Assembly: GCA_005405945.1 (NCBI GenBank)
Contig: BJHW01000001.1
Location: 7,192,001-7,256,000, forward strand
DNA length: 64,000 nucleotides
Source of the DNA: Streptomyces violaceusniger
GTDB lineage: Bacteria > Actinomycetota > Actinomycetes > Streptomycetales > Streptomycetaceae
Reading direction: 5' to 3'
The notes beneath the pieces are model-generated. The model had not been told where the DNA came from. It did no database searches and saw only the letters and a program-made list of their open reading frames with translations. This document shows positions 56,094 through 64,000 of this stretch, in pieces; the first letter of the stretch is position 1, and each line of letters begins with the position of its first letter. The position numbers were made by a program, and so were the translations under genes.

Positions 56094-56699
56094 GTGATCC
56101 GGGTACTGCTGGCCGAGGACCAGTCCATGGTGCGGGAGGCGCTGGCCGCGCTCCTCGGGCTCGACGACGAGATCGAGGTCGTCGCGCAGGTGGCGCGCGG
56201 CGACGAGGTCGTGGACGCCACCCGGACCCATCGCCCCGATGTGGCGCTGCTGGACATCGAGATGCCCGGTATGAGCGGGATCGAGGCCGCCGCCGCGCTG
56301 CACCGGGCCGAGCCCGGGATCCGGATCGTGATCCTGACCACCTTCGGCCGGCCAGGCTATCTGCGCCGCGCCATGGAGTCCGGCGCCGACGCCTTCCTGG
56401 TCAAGGACGCCCCGGCGGCGCAGCTCGCGGACGCGATACGGCGGGTGCTGCGCGGAGAGCGGGTGATCGACCCCACGCTGGCCGCCGCCGCGCTCGTGGA
56501 CGGGGCCAGCCCGCTGACCGCGCGGGAGCGCGAGGTGCTGCGCGCCTCGGCGGACGGCTCGACCAACGCGGAGCTGGCCCGCGCGCTGAACCTGTCGCCG
56601 GGTACGGTCCGCAACTACCTCTCCACGGCCATCCAGAAGACCGCCGCCCGCAACCGGGCCGACGCCGTCCGCATCGCCCGCGACAAGGGCTGGTTGTAG
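56094..56699 (+). CDS. Response regulator, NarL/DesR family
   Basis: Regulator of 201 residues. The receiver domain (1-120) has AEDQ acidic residues, the phospho-acceptor Asp in PDVALLDIEMPGMSGIEA, and the conserved Lys in FLVKDAP. The LuxR-type HTH is LTAREREVLRASADGSTNAE, then LARALNLSPGTVRNYLS. I chose the GTG at 56094 (VIRVLLAEDQ), 73 bases after the kinase gene. TACGCT nearby could give a second, leaderless transcript. It probably activates its own operon at the palindromes near 52927. Confidence 0.92.
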   Translation: MIRVLLAEDQSMVREALAALLGLDDEIEVVAQVARGDEVVDATRTHRPDVALLDIEMPGMSGIEAAAALHRAEPGIRIVILTTFGRPGYLRRAMESGADAFLVKDAPAAQLADAIRRVLRGERVIDPTLAAAALVDGASPLTAREREVLRASADGSTNAELARALNLSPGTVRNYLSTAIQKTAARNRADAVRIARDKGWL

Positions 56700-56738
56700 C
56701 GACCGCGGGCCAGGCCCTTCCGGGGTGCCCGTTTCCGG

Positions 56739-57521
56739 TCATGTGGCCAGGTCATGCCATTCCCCGACGGCCAGTACGTGTGCGCGTCGTCCGGCGTGGG
56801 CGCGGAACTCATTCTCCGGGTCGGAGACCTCGACATAACCCGCGATCTTGTCCGGCTGCTCCGTCTCGTAGTGCATCGGCACCGCGTGCCGGGCGTCGAG
56901 GATCTCCGCGGCCGCGGCGGCCTGCCTCGGGTCCATCGCGGCGGGCAGCGGGCTCGGCGGTTGCAGGTGCGGTGCGTCGACCACCGCGCCGTTGGCGGGC
57001 AGGAACACCGCGTCGAACGGGCTGAACCGGCGCGCGATGAGCCACCAGTAGCCGTGGAACATCGTGTCGCCGCCGTGGAAGACCCGCTGCCCGTCGGCCT
57101 GCACCACCCAGTTCAGCTGCGGGTCGCCCAATCCGTCGACGGAGGGGACCGCGGTGACGCGGAACGGCCCGACTTCGCGGGTGGACCAGGCATCCACGAC
57201 CTCGGCGGCCAGCCGGTGCAGGGCCAGCTCGTGCTCGGCCGGCAGCGTTGTCACGTTGTCCACGTCGTCGCCGTGACCGGGCGCCGGCCGCAGCACCGGC
57301 GCCCCCGGCGTCAGTGCGTCCACGAGCGCGGACGCGTCGGTGTGGTCCCGGTGCAGATGGGTGACCAGCGCGGCGGTGGCCTTCCCGCTCGGCGCCGCCA
57401 GTCCCACGCCGGGCTTCCACCCCGTGAACAGCGGTGAGAGGTCTCGTACGTAGTCGATCACCAGTCGCTCGCCGCCTGCCTCGATCTCCAGTCCGGCCCA
57501 GCCCAGTCGTCGCACCCGCAT
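56739..57521 (-). CDS. MBL-fold metallo-hydrolase (UlaG-like)
   Basis: Protein of 260 residues opening with a UlaG-type strand pattern (RRLGWAGLEIEAGGERLVID). The metal motif is THLHRDHTD, with further ligands probably in FHGGDTMFHG (Asp) and PMHYETEQ (His). UlaG-like proteins hydrolyse lactones or phosphodiesters; the substrate here is unknown. It diverges from a TetR gene across a 100-base gap with a 17-bp inverted repeat, so it is probably that regulator's target. Confidence 0.87.
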   Translation of the reverse strand: MRVRRLGWAGLEIEAGGERLVIDYVRDLSPLFTGWKPGVGLAAPSGKATAALVTHLHRDHTDASALVDALTPGAPVLRPAPGHGDDVDNVTTLPAEHELALHRLAAEVVDAWSTREVGPFRVTAVPSVDGLGDPQLNWVVQADGQRVFHGGDTMFHGYWWLIARRFSPFDAVFLPANGAVVDAPHLQPPSPLPAAMDPRQAAAAAEILDARHAVPMHYETEQPDKIAGYVEVSDPENEFRAHAGRRAHVLAVGEWHDLAT

Positions 57522-57564
57522 CTCGCACTCCTTCGTCGCGGTGGTTGCCGGTTGCCGCGCAATT

Positions 57565-57610
57565 TAGCGTACGGTCGTTCGTTAAAGCAATAGCGAACGG
57601 CCGTACGCTA
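57565..57610. promoter_or_regulatory. 17-bp inverted repeat, probable TetR operator
   Basis: TAGCGTACGGTCGTTCG (57565-57581) and CGAACGGCCGTACGCTA (57594-57610) match at 16 of 17 positions with a 12-base AT-rich spacer. It ends 11 bases before the TetR start codon and lies upstream of the MBL gene on the other strand. Confidence 0.8.
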
Positions 57611-57621
57611 TTCTTTTTCGC

Positions 57622-58224
57622 ATGTCACCACGACGCTCAGCGGCCGAAGCGCAGGCCACCAGGGGCCGGATCCTCGGCCGTGCCGCCGAGATCGCCTCCG
57701 AGGAAGGGCTGGACGGCATCACTATCGGCCGGCTTGCCGAGGAGCTGGGGATGAGCAAGTCCGGGGTGCACAAGCACTTCGGCACCAAGGAGACGCTCCA
57801 GATCTCCACACTGGACAAGGCGTTCGTGGACTTCTGGCACCGGGTGGTCGAGCCCGCACTGGCCGAGCCGCCGGGTCTGCGGCGGCTGCGCGCGGTGTGC
57901 GCCAACTCCGTGGGCTACCTGGAAGCGCCGCTGCTGCCCGGCGGCTGCCTGATGACTGCGGCGCTCACCGAGTACGACGGCCGCCCCGGCCGGGTCCGCG
58001 ACGCGGTGGCCGAGGTGTGGTCGCGCTGGCGGGAACAGCTGCGGGCGGACCTGACCGCGGCGGTGGAGAACGGCGAGCTACCCGCCGGGTTCGACATCGA
58101 CCAGGCGCTGTTCGAGATCGTCGCCGCCGGACTGGCGCTGAACGCGGCCATGCAACTCGAGCACGACCGGGCTGCCGCGGGCCGGGCTCGCCGCGCGATC
58201 GAACGGGCCCTGGACCAGTCCTGA
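57622..58224 (+). CDS. TetR/AcrR-family transcriptional regulator
   Basis: Repressor of 200 residues. The HTH is ITIGRLAEELGMSKSGVHKH at about residues 34-53, followed by FGTKETLQ. The C-terminal domain (GGCLMTAALTEYDGRPGRVR, about 110-130) is the TetR_C type with a conserved Gly-Gly-Cys. A TTCTTTTTCGC leader without an obvious Shine-Dalgarno sequence precedes the ATG, so the mRNA may be nearly leaderless. It is likely autoregulated through the adjacent inverted repeat. Confidence 0.9.
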   Translation: MSPRRSAAEAQATRGRILGRAAEIASEEGLDGITIGRLAEELGMSKSGVHKHFGTKETLQISTLDKAFVDFWHRVVEPALAEPPGLRRLRAVCANSVGYLEAPLLPGGCLMTAALTEYDGRPGRVRDAVAEVWSRWREQLRADLTAAVENGELPAGFDIDQALFEIVAAGLALNAAMQLEHDRAAAGRARRAIERALDQS

Positions 58225-58254
58225 CCGCACACCAGACCGGGCCCCTGGACTCCG

Positions 58255-58345
58255 AGGCCTTGGGTGCCGCCCTGCCAGGCGGCGGAGCCGCGTATCGATG
58301 CGGCGGGAAGGGGCGGGGAGGGGAGCGGCTCGCGACAGGCGCCAC
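58255..58345. repeat. Dispersed GC-rich intergenic repeat copy
   Basis: It contains CCAGGCGGCGGAGCCGCGTA, TCGATGCGGCGGGAAGGGGC and GGGGAGGGGAGC, shared with the other copies. It lies between converging genes and probably also terminates transcription. Confidence 0.7.
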
Positions 58346-58374
58346 GAACCGTCCGACGCCCCTGGTCCAGCCCC

Positions 58375-59211
58375 CTAGTTCAGCATCGCGCGGGCGGCGC
58401 GGGCCTGACGGCGTATCGTCTCGGCGGCGTCGGGCTCCACCGCCGCCACGACCTCCGCGTAGTCCTCCAGCTCCTTGGCGCCGGTCAGGAACTCGCCCCG
58501 CTCCACCAGGAGTTTCGCCCGCTCGTAGCGGAGCTCGGCCGGGTGGCTGGGCAGCAGCAGGGACAGCTCCAGCGCCCAGAGCCGGACATCGGTGCGCTCG
58601 GGGCGGGCGGACGCCCAGGCGCGGATGTTGTTGAGGATCCGCAGCACGATGTCCAGCGGCCCGGCCGGGGTCAGCATCGACGGCGAGAGCGGGGTGCCCG
58701 TGGCCCCCGACACCAGCGTCGCCGCGTCCTCGGCGGACAGCGGCCGCCCGCCGTCGAACGGATCGGCCAGCACATGGCCGCCGTAAGGATCGCCGAAGCC
58801 CACCACGAAGTGGCCCGGCAGCCCCACCCCGTACACCGGCGCGCCCGCCCGCCGCGCCACCTCCATCCACACCACGGACAGCAGGATCGGCAGTCCGCGG
58901 CGGCGCCGCAGCACCTGGTGGAGGAGCGAGGACTCCAGCCGCCGATAGTCGGCCGGGCCGCCCCGGAAGCCATGGCGCTCGCCGAGGAGGCGGCCCAGCG
59001 CGGCGGCCCAGTCCTCGGGGCCGCCGGGGGAGAAGGGGAGCTGACCTGCCAGCCGATCGAGCTCGATCTGCGCTTCGTCGATTCCGGTCTCGTCCAGGCC
59101 GGGGTCGGCCTCCATGCCCACCAGAAGGCACAGCAGCGCCAGATCGGGGCGCTCTTCGCGGGCCGCGTCGGCGAACCGGCGGCGGCGGGAGACGTCGTTC
59201 ATCCGTGGCAT
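58375..59211 (-). CDS. SirB1-like transglutaminase-fold protein
   Basis: Cytoplasmic protein of 278 residues. The first 190 residues match the SirB1/transglutaminase-like core: LESSLLHQVLRRRRGLPILL, SVVWMEVARRAGAPVYGVGL, PGHFVVGF and FDGGRPLS. The catalytic Cys of true transglutaminases is not evident in the expected position (LPILLSV). The C-terminal part is helical and TPR-like (LWALELSLLLPSHPAELRYE, RAKLLVERGEF). GAGG lies just before the ATG at 59211. Function is unknown despite wide conservation. It is 18 bases downstream of the GNAT gene, so the two are co-transcribed. Confidence 0.82.
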   Translation of the reverse strand: MPRMNDVSRRRRFADAAREERPDLALLCLLVGMEADPGLDETGIDEAQIELDRLAGQLPFSPGGPEDWAAALGRLLGERHGFRGGPADYRRLESSLLHQVLRRRRGLPILLSVVWMEVARRAGAPVYGVGLPGHFVVGFGDPYGGHVLADPFDGGRPLSAEDAATLVSGATGTPLSPSMLTPAGPLDIVLRILNNIRAWASARPERTDVRLWALELSLLLPSHPAELRYERAKLLVERGEFLTGAKELEDYAEVVAAVEPDAAETIRRQARAARAMLN

Positions 59212-59229
59212 AGCCGCCTCGTACCCTGC

Positions 59230-60246
59230 TCAGCGCGGATCCTGTCCGGACGCGCGCCAGTGATGGTAGCTGTGGTGGACGGTGAAGCCCATGCCCCCGT
59301 AGAGGGCGTGTGCCCCGTCATTGTCCGTCTCCACCTGGAGATACGCGGCCGAGGCGCCCTCGTCGAGCGCCGTGCGGGCCAGCGCCGTCATCACGGCCTT
59401 GGCCAGCCCCTGGCGCCGCCGCTCCGGGGCGACCTCCACGGCGGTGAACCCGGCCCAGCGGCCGTCCACCACACACCGCCCGATCGCGGCCGGGGCGCCG
59501 CCCCCTTCCGCCACTATGGTCGCGAACCACACCGACGGGCCGCCCGACAGCACCGCCCGCGCCTCGGGCGAGGGCTCGCCGGACGACCGCTGGTAGCGGG
59601 TCAGCCAGGCGTCGTCGAGGTGGCGGGAGAGCGTCACCGCCGAGATGTCGGCGTCCAGGTCCCCGATGGGGGCCAGCGCCGCGATCTCCATAAGGGAGGA
59701 GACCTCCCGCATCCAGCCGCGGCTCTCCAGCTCCGCGGCGAGCAGTTCCTGGGTGCCCTCGGCGCCCGTGCTGACCTGGATGTACGCGGGCAGCTCCCGC
59801 GCCGCGTACCATGCGGTCACCCGGCGCAGCGCCGCGTCGAGCCCCATTCCGGGGTCGCCGAGGGGCAGCACCGAATTGGCGCGCCGGGTGAAGCCGCCGG
59901 AGGCGCGCAGCGTCCACTCGCCCAGCGGCTCGCTGGTCACCGGCGGCCAGGCCCGGGCGGCGACCCGGTCCAGCTCGGGCGCGCTCGCGGCGGGGCCGCG
60001 GCGGCGGGCCGGAGCGGCGGGCACCACCTTGCCCGCCACCAGGGACGACTCGGCGATCCGCACCGGCTCACCGGTGCGCCGGGTGATGGAGAGCGTGCCC
60101 TCGGTCCACGATGTGAGAACCCCGACCACGTCGGTGAACGTGGCGCCGGGCTCACGATCTTCGGTCACAAGCCTGACCGAGACGCGTTTTCCCACGTCAT
60201 CCGGGGTGATCCGGACTTCGAGACGTCCGCCAGTGGTGAAATCCAC
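59230..60246 (-). CDS. GNAT-family N-acetyltransferase with N-terminal SH3-like domain
   Basis: Protein of 338 residues starting from GTG. The N-terminal 80 residues form a small beta domain (RLEVRITPDDVGKRVSVRLV, GVLTSWTEGTLSITRRTGEP). A GNAT core follows, with the acetyl-CoA loop VEVAPERRRQGLAKAVMTAL at about 275-295 and YLQVETDNDGAHALYGGMGF. The substrate is unknown. It diverges from fdxA, and the gene pair is conserved beside fdxA/dapC in Streptomyces as I recall. Confidence 0.88.
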   Translation of the reverse strand: MDFTTGGRLEVRITPDDVGKRVSVRLVTEDREPGATFTDVVGVLTSWTEGTLSITRRTGEPVRIAESSLVAGKVVPAAPARRRGPAASAPELDRVAARAWPPVTSEPLGEWTLRASGGFTRRANSVLPLGDPGMGLDAALRRVTAWYAARELPAYIQVSTGAEGTQELLAAELESRGWMREVSSLMEIAALAPIGDLDADISAVTLSRHLDDAWLTRYQRSSGEPSPEARAVLSGGPSVWFATIVAEGGGAPAAIGRCVVDGRWAGFTAVEVAPERRRQGLAKAVMTALARTALDEGASAAYLQVETDNDGAHALYGGMGFTVHHSYHHWRASGQDPR

Positions 60247-60360
60247 AGCTCTGTCAGCCCCTCATGTGCGCTCGGTGCCCAAGAACGGAGATACTAGGTG
60301 CGGGCATCGACGACGCCGCGCTCCCGCGCGATAGCAGCCCTAACGAGGAGGAACGACAGC

Positions 60361-60687
60361 GTGACCTACGTCATCGCGCAGCCTTGTGTCGACCTGAAGG
60401 ACAAGGCGTGCATCGAGGAGTGCCCCGTCGACTGTATCTACGAGGGCCAGCGGTCCTTGTACATCCACCCGGACGAATGCGTCGACTGCGGGGCCTGTGA
60501 GCCGGTCTGCCCGGTCGAGGCGATCTTCTACGAGGACGACACTCCCGAGGAGTGGAAGGACTACTACAAGGCGAACGTCGAGTTCTTCGACGAGCTCGGT
60601 TCGCCCGGCGGCGCGAGCAAGCTCGGCCTGATCGAGCGGGACCACCCCTTCATCGCCGCGCTTCCGCCGCAGGAGCACGACGAGTAA
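60361..60687 (+). CDS. fdxA: 7Fe ferredoxin
   Basis: Ferredoxin of 108 residues starting from GTG with GAGGAGGA upstream. The N-terminal cluster pattern is CVDLKDKACIEECPVDC and the second is CVDCGACEPVCPVEA. In the first motif the spacing fits a [3Fe-4S] site and in the second a [4Fe-4S] site. The acidic tail PPQEHDE is typical of FdxA. It may supply electrons to cytochromes P450 or other oxidoreductases and is the only ferredoxin gene in this window. Confidence 0.95.
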   Translation: MTYVIAQPCVDLKDKACIEECPVDCIYEGQRSLYIHPDECVDCGACEPVCPVEAIFYEDDTPEEWKDYYKANVEFFDELGSPGGASKLGLIERDHPFIAALPPQEHDE

Positions 60688-60898
60688 ACCCCTGCCCCGG
60701 CGCCATCGCCCGGAAGCAGTCGGCGGTCCCGTATGGCCTGTGGCCTGCGGGACCGGGCTGTTTCCCGGGCCTCCCTGGCGCTCCCGCGGGCTTCCCGGCA
60801 CTCCGGCGGATTTCCCGGAGCCCGCCGGGGGTCCCCGGGAGTCCGCCGGGTCCCCGGGCCCCTCGGCCCGGGCAGTTCCGAAGAAAGCGAGCTACCCC

Positions 60899-62019
60899 GT
60901 GCCACCCGTCTCCGCCCGCCTCCCGGTCTTCCCCTGGGACCGGCTCGAACCGTACAAGGCGACCGCCGCGGCCCACCCCGACGGCATCGTCGACCTCTCG
61001 GTGGGCACCCCCGTGGACCCGGTCCCCGAGCTGATCCGCACGGCGCTCGCGGACGCCTCGGACAGCCCCGGCTATCCGACCGTCTGGGGCACGGCCGCGC
61101 TGCGCGACGCCCTCACCGGCTGGGTGGAGCGGCGGCTGGGCGCGGCCGGAGTGGCCCACACCCAGGTGCTGCCGGTGGTCGGTTCCAAGGAGCTGGTGGC
61201 CTCGCTGCCGGCGCAGCTGGGCCTGGGCCCAGGGGACCGGGTCGCCTTCCCGCGGCTCGCCTACCCGACGTACGAGGTGGGCGCGCGGCTGGCGGGCGCC
61301 GAGCCGGTGCCGTACGACACGGAGACATTTGCGGCTGGCGCCGCGGGCACGGAGCTCGACCCGGCCGGGCTGAAGCTGCTGTGGCTGAACTCCCCGTCCA
61401 ACCCCACCGGCCGGGTGCTGTCCGGGGACGAGCTGCGCGCCGCGGTCGCCTGGGCCCGTGCCCACGGGGTGCTGGTGGTCAGCGACGAGTGCTATCTGGA
61501 GCTGGGCTGGGAGGCGGATCCGGTCTCGGTGCTCCACCCGGAGATCTCCGGCGGCTCCTTCGAGGGCTGGTGGCGGTCCACTCGCTCTCCAAGCGGTCCA
61601 ATCTGGCGGGCTACCGGGCGGCCTTCCTCGCCGGTGACGAGGCGGTGCTGGGCGAGCTGCTGAAGATCCGCAAGCACGGCGGGATGATGGTCCCCGCGCC
61701 GGTGCAGGCCGCCACGGTCGCGGCGCTCGGCGACGACAAGCACGTGACGGAGCAGCGCGAGCGCTACGAGCGGCGCCGGGCCGCGCTGCGGTCGGCGCTG
61801 CTGGGCCACGGCTTCCGCATCGAGCACAGCGAGGCGTCGCTGTACCTGTGGGCGACGCGGGACGAGCCCTGCTGGGACACCGTGGGCGCCCTCGCCGAGC
61901 TGGGCATCCTGGTGGCCCCGGGCGAGTTCTACGGCGCCGCGGGGGAGCGGCACGTCCGGGTCGCGTTCACGGCGACGGACGAGCGCGTGGAAGCGGCGGT
62001 CCGCCGACTGGCGGGCTGA
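60899..62019 (+). CDS. dapC: Succinyldiaminopimelate transaminase (frameshifted)
   Basis: PLP-dependent class I aminotransferase of about 373 residues, lysine/meso-diaminopimelate pathway. Features are LSVGTPVDPVPELI, the substrate/PLP region LPVVGSKELV, NSPSNPTGRV, the Asp of VVSDECYLEL, and the Schiff-base Lys in VHSLSKRSNLAGYR. The frame breaks at SFEG. Adding one G to the run at 61564-61566 gives SFEGLVAVHSLSKRSNLAGY, so the catalytic Lys lies just after the break. I chose the GTG at 60899 (VPPVSARLPVFPWD). The gap from fdxA is 211 bases of low-complexity GC sequence. Confidence 0.9.
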
Positions 62020-62084
62020 GCACGGGAAGCCGCCCGGGGGTGTCCGGCGGGTCGTGACGCCTGCGGCGGGCTGCTTGCTCCCCT

Positions 62085-62575
62085 ACCCGCCCCTTCCCAC
62101 AACTGGGGCGCAGCCCCAGACCCCGGCCCGGAGCTGCGCCCCGGGTTTCGGTCTGGGTTGGCGTTCCGGGTTTCGGTCTGGGGCTGTGCCCCGGGTTCCG
62201 GTCTGGTGTTGTGTCCCAGATCCCGGTCTGGGGTTGTGTTCCGAGTTCTCCGGTCCGGGGTTGTGTTCCGGGTTCCGGTTCGGGGCTGTGCCTCAGGCTC
62301 CGGTCTGGGGCTGCGTCCCGGGTTCCGGTCTGGTGTTGTGTCCCAGATCCCGGTCTGGGGTTGTGTTCCGGGTTCTCCGGTCCGGGGCTGTGCCCCGGGC
62401 TCCGGACCGGAGGCTTCGTCCCTTCCCGCAGTAGCGATATGCGGCTCCGCTGCGTGGCGGGGCTCTGCCCTGGATCCCGGGGTCCAGGGGCGGAGCCCGG
62501 TCCGGGGGCTGGGGCGGAGCCCCAGTTTCGGGAAGGGGCGGGGAGGGGAACAGCCCGCCGGACACCCCGTAGCGG
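62085..62575. repeat. Dispersed intergenic repeat expanded around a minisatellite
   Basis: The flanks hold CCCGCCCCTTCCC (about 62085) and GGGAAGGGGCGGGGAGGGGA (about 62530), plus GCGATATGCGGCTCCGCTGC and GGGGTCCAGGGGCGGAGCCC. The left and right ends pair. The centre (62131-62412) is a tandem array. It also fills the gap between converging genes. Confidence 0.8.
62131..62412 (+). repeat. Minisatellite, about 11 copies of a 25-27 bp unit
   Basis: The consensus is CCGGGTTCCGGTCTGGGGCT followed by GTGCC. Variants include GGTGTTGTGTC and TTCTCCGGTCCGG. A pair of adjacent variants (GGTGTTGTGTC then CCAGATCCCGGTC) appears twice, suggesting block duplication. The unit is a decayed form of the GGCCCGGGGCTCCGCCCCAG word of the dispersed repeat. 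Confidence 0.85.
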
Positions 62576-62643
62576 CTGATGAACCCGAAGGGGCCCGGGG
62601 AGTTCGCGTACTCCCCGGGCCCCTGCGTACGTCCGGCGGACGA

Positions 62644-63303
62644 TCAGCCGAGCAGCGGCAGGCCCTTGATCGGCAGGCCCCTGACCGGGAGGTCCGGGCC
62701 CTGCGGGGCGCTGGGCGCGGGAGCCTGCGGGGCGGCGGCCGGGGCGGCGGGGGCGGCCGGGGCGGGCCGCGCGGGCTTCGCCGCCTTGCCCTTGCCCTTG
62801 GCGTGGGCGCCGCCCCTGCCCTTCCCGTGCCCGAGGGCCCGGCCCTCGCCCTTACCGGCGGCCTTGGCATGGGCGGCCTTGGCGTGCGCGGCCCTGGCCG
62901 AGGTGCTCTTGGCCGGGGTGCTCTTGGCGGCCTTGTGGGACTTGGCGGCCTTCCCGCCCTTGGCGGGCTGCCCGGGCTTGGCGGGCTGCGCGGGCTGCGC
63001 GGCGGGCTGCGCGGGCTTGTCCGGGGTCACGTTCGCCGGGGCGGCCTTGCCCGGCAGGATCCCCTTGACGGTCCCGCCGGCCTTGCCGCTGACGTCACCC
63101 GCCGTGCTCCCGACCTGCTGAGAGGCGACGTCGGCGACCTCACCGACCGAGGCGGCGTCCAGCGAGGACAGCCCCAGGTCGGAGGCCTGCGGCTGGGCCG
63201 GCTCCGCCGCACTCGCGGCGCCGGCGGCGCCGACGACGGGAGCCGCGCTCGCCGCGACCAGTAGCGCCGCGCGGGCGATCCGACGGGTGAGAGGGAGGGA
63301 CAT
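62644..63303 (-). CDS. Secreted Ala/Lys/Pro-rich (histone H1-like) protein
   Basis: Protein of 219 residues. The signal peptide (MSLPLTRRIARAALLVAASA) has a likely cleavage site at ASA-AEP (about residue 32). A short Ser/Asp-rich segment (ASDLGLSSLDAASVGEVADV) is followed by a long low-complexity tail of Ala, Lys, Pro and Gly (KAAKSHKAAKSTPAKSTSAR) with histone H1-like composition. It ends DLPVRGLPIKGLPLLG. AGGAG precedes the ATG at 63303. The basic tail may bind wall polymers or DNA. No family name is recognised. Confidence 0.75.
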   Translation of the reverse strand: MSLPLTRRIARAALLVAASAAPVVGAAGAASAAEPAQPQASDLGLSSLDAASVGEVADVASQQVGSTAGDVSGKAGGTVKGILPGKAAPANVTPDKPAQPAAQPAQPAKPGQPAKGGKAAKSHKAAKSTPAKSTSARAAHAKAAHAKAAGKGEGRALGHGKGRGGAHAKGKGKAAKPARPAPAAPAAPAAAPQAPAPSAPQGPDLPVRGLPIKGLPLLG

Positions 63304-63517
63304 GGTGCTCCTTTGACGAGGGGACAATTGGCGTCTGTGTCCGGCGATTCGGACGCTGTGAATACCGCGTGAACCTCGCGAAGGTTGCGGTGCCCCAAGG
63401 CAAAGAGTTGGCAATGCGTCGCATTATCCGTTTCTGCGCGTAATACGCCCGGACCATTCCGCCTTACGTGCCGCTCAATCCACCGTCAGCCGTCCTGAAC
63501 TGCGCTGATTCCATGCG
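63304..63517. promoter_or_regulatory. Upstream region of the secreted protein gene
   Basis: This 214-base gap is AT-richer than its surroundings and holds no gene. It lies between two minus-strand genes and must contain the promoter of the secreted protein. No specific boxes are assigned. Confidence 0.35.
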
Positions 63518-64000
63518 CTATCGCATGGTGTCGATCCGTACTTCCGCCCCGGAAATCCCCTTGGCCGGACGCCAACCCGCCCCGGAATTGCGCGCGTTCC
63601 ATTCACGTTGGCCATAAGAGACACGTTCGATGCGCAACTCGTCCGAGTGGGCCACCGCCCAGTGCGCGATCTCCCAGCCGCGCTGCCCGGCGCGCCCCGG
63701 GGCCGCCGCCTCGGGCACCGGAACCACCACCGTGCGTGGCGAGGGGGCGGCCTGCTCGCCGCCGCCGTGCCCGGCCAAGGCGGGCCGCGCCTCCGTCTCG
63801 TCGCCGAACTCCCGCTTGAGCGCGGCCCGTACGCGCACCGGATCGCCCGCCTTGCCGTCGTCCGGCGGCCCCGGGCAGCTGAGGGCCGCCCCGGAACGCC
63901 CGGTGAGGGCGCCGGTCAGCACCACCGCTTCGGTCTCGTGCTTCGCGTACGCCTGCGGGAAGCCGCTGCGCTGCACCCGCTGCGCCGCCACCGTCAGCGG
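63518..64000 (-). CDS. C-terminal part of a conserved hypothetical secreted/membrane protein (runs off the window)
   Basis: The frame is open to the window end, so at least the N-terminus is missing; a methionine-like GTG at 63991 is probably internal. The visible 160 residues include LTVAAQRVQRSGFPQAYAKH, a pattern I associate with a family of Streptomyces proteins often labelled heavy-metal transporters without evidence. They also include GQRGWEIAHWAVAHSDELRI and YGQREWNARNSGAGWR. This last part resembles a secreted globular domain common at the C-terminus of that family. Confidence 0.6.
   Translation of the reverse strand, partial: PLTVAAQRVQRSGFPQAYAKHETEAVVLTGALTGRSGAALSCPGPPDDGKAGDPVRVRAALKREFGDETEARPALAGHGGGEQAAPSPRTVVVPVPEAAAPGRAGQRGWEIAHWAVAHSDELRIERVSYGQREWNARNSGAGWRPAKGISGAEVRIDTMR

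Overview
The window is about 70% GC actinobacterial chromosome, almost certainly Streptomyces. The supporting evidence is strong third-position GC bias, GTG and TTG starts, a mycothiol gene (mshB), a WhiJ-type regulator/DUF397/RsbW-like trio, an RsbU/SpoIIE phosphatase fused to an anti-sigma kinase domain, and BldK-type oligopeptide importers. No rRNA, tRNA, CRISPR array, insertion sequence or phage gene was seen.

Layout. 0-11.4 kb: a GntR regulator, the remnant of an MmyB-type regulator, an APC amino-acid permease, a SPOR-like small protein, a Nudix hydrolase, a PAS-GAF-PP2C-ATPase regulator, and a minus-strand succinate dehydrogenase operon (small protein, sdhC, sdhA, sdhB). 11.6-17 kb: an orphan peptide-binding lipoprotein, a G-rich 24-bp tandem repeat and typA. 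17.5-32 kb: two complete peptide ABC importers of the same gene order facing each other, with a WhiJ-like trio between them. 32.4-38.2 kb: an epoxide hydrolase-like gene, a TetR/oxidoreductase pair, then a two-gene unit of a 27-residue peptide ending in YSYY, a hairpin and a cytochrome P450. This unit looks like a P450-crosslinked RiPP locus and is the most interesting item here. A GNAT gene diverges from it. 38.3-44.5 kb: a third peptide importer in bldK order. 45-52.8 kb: a membrane protein, an S9 peptidase, mshB, and a YoaR-like wall protein. 53-58.2 kb: an ABC exporter with a DesK/DesR-like two-component system, then an MBL-fold hydrolase and a TetR regulator. 58.4-64 kb: a SirB1-like protein, a GNAT protein, fdxA, dapC, an Ala/Lys/Pro-rich secreted protein and the end of a truncated gene.

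Data quality. Thirteen genes, including sdhA, sdhB and dapC, are each broken by what looks like exactly one missing base in a G or C run (usually five read as four). I read these as consensus errors and give full-length gene spans, noting the break point in each entry. Taken literally they would be annotated as pseudogenes or split genes.

How it fits together: the window is dominated by peptide uptake and sensing. Four family-5 peptide-binding lipoproteins and three complete importers lie within 33 kb, among genes of types linked in Streptomyces to differentiation, stress response and redox metabolism. Intergenic gaps carry copies of a dispersed GC-rich hairpin repeat, two of them expanded into minisatellites.
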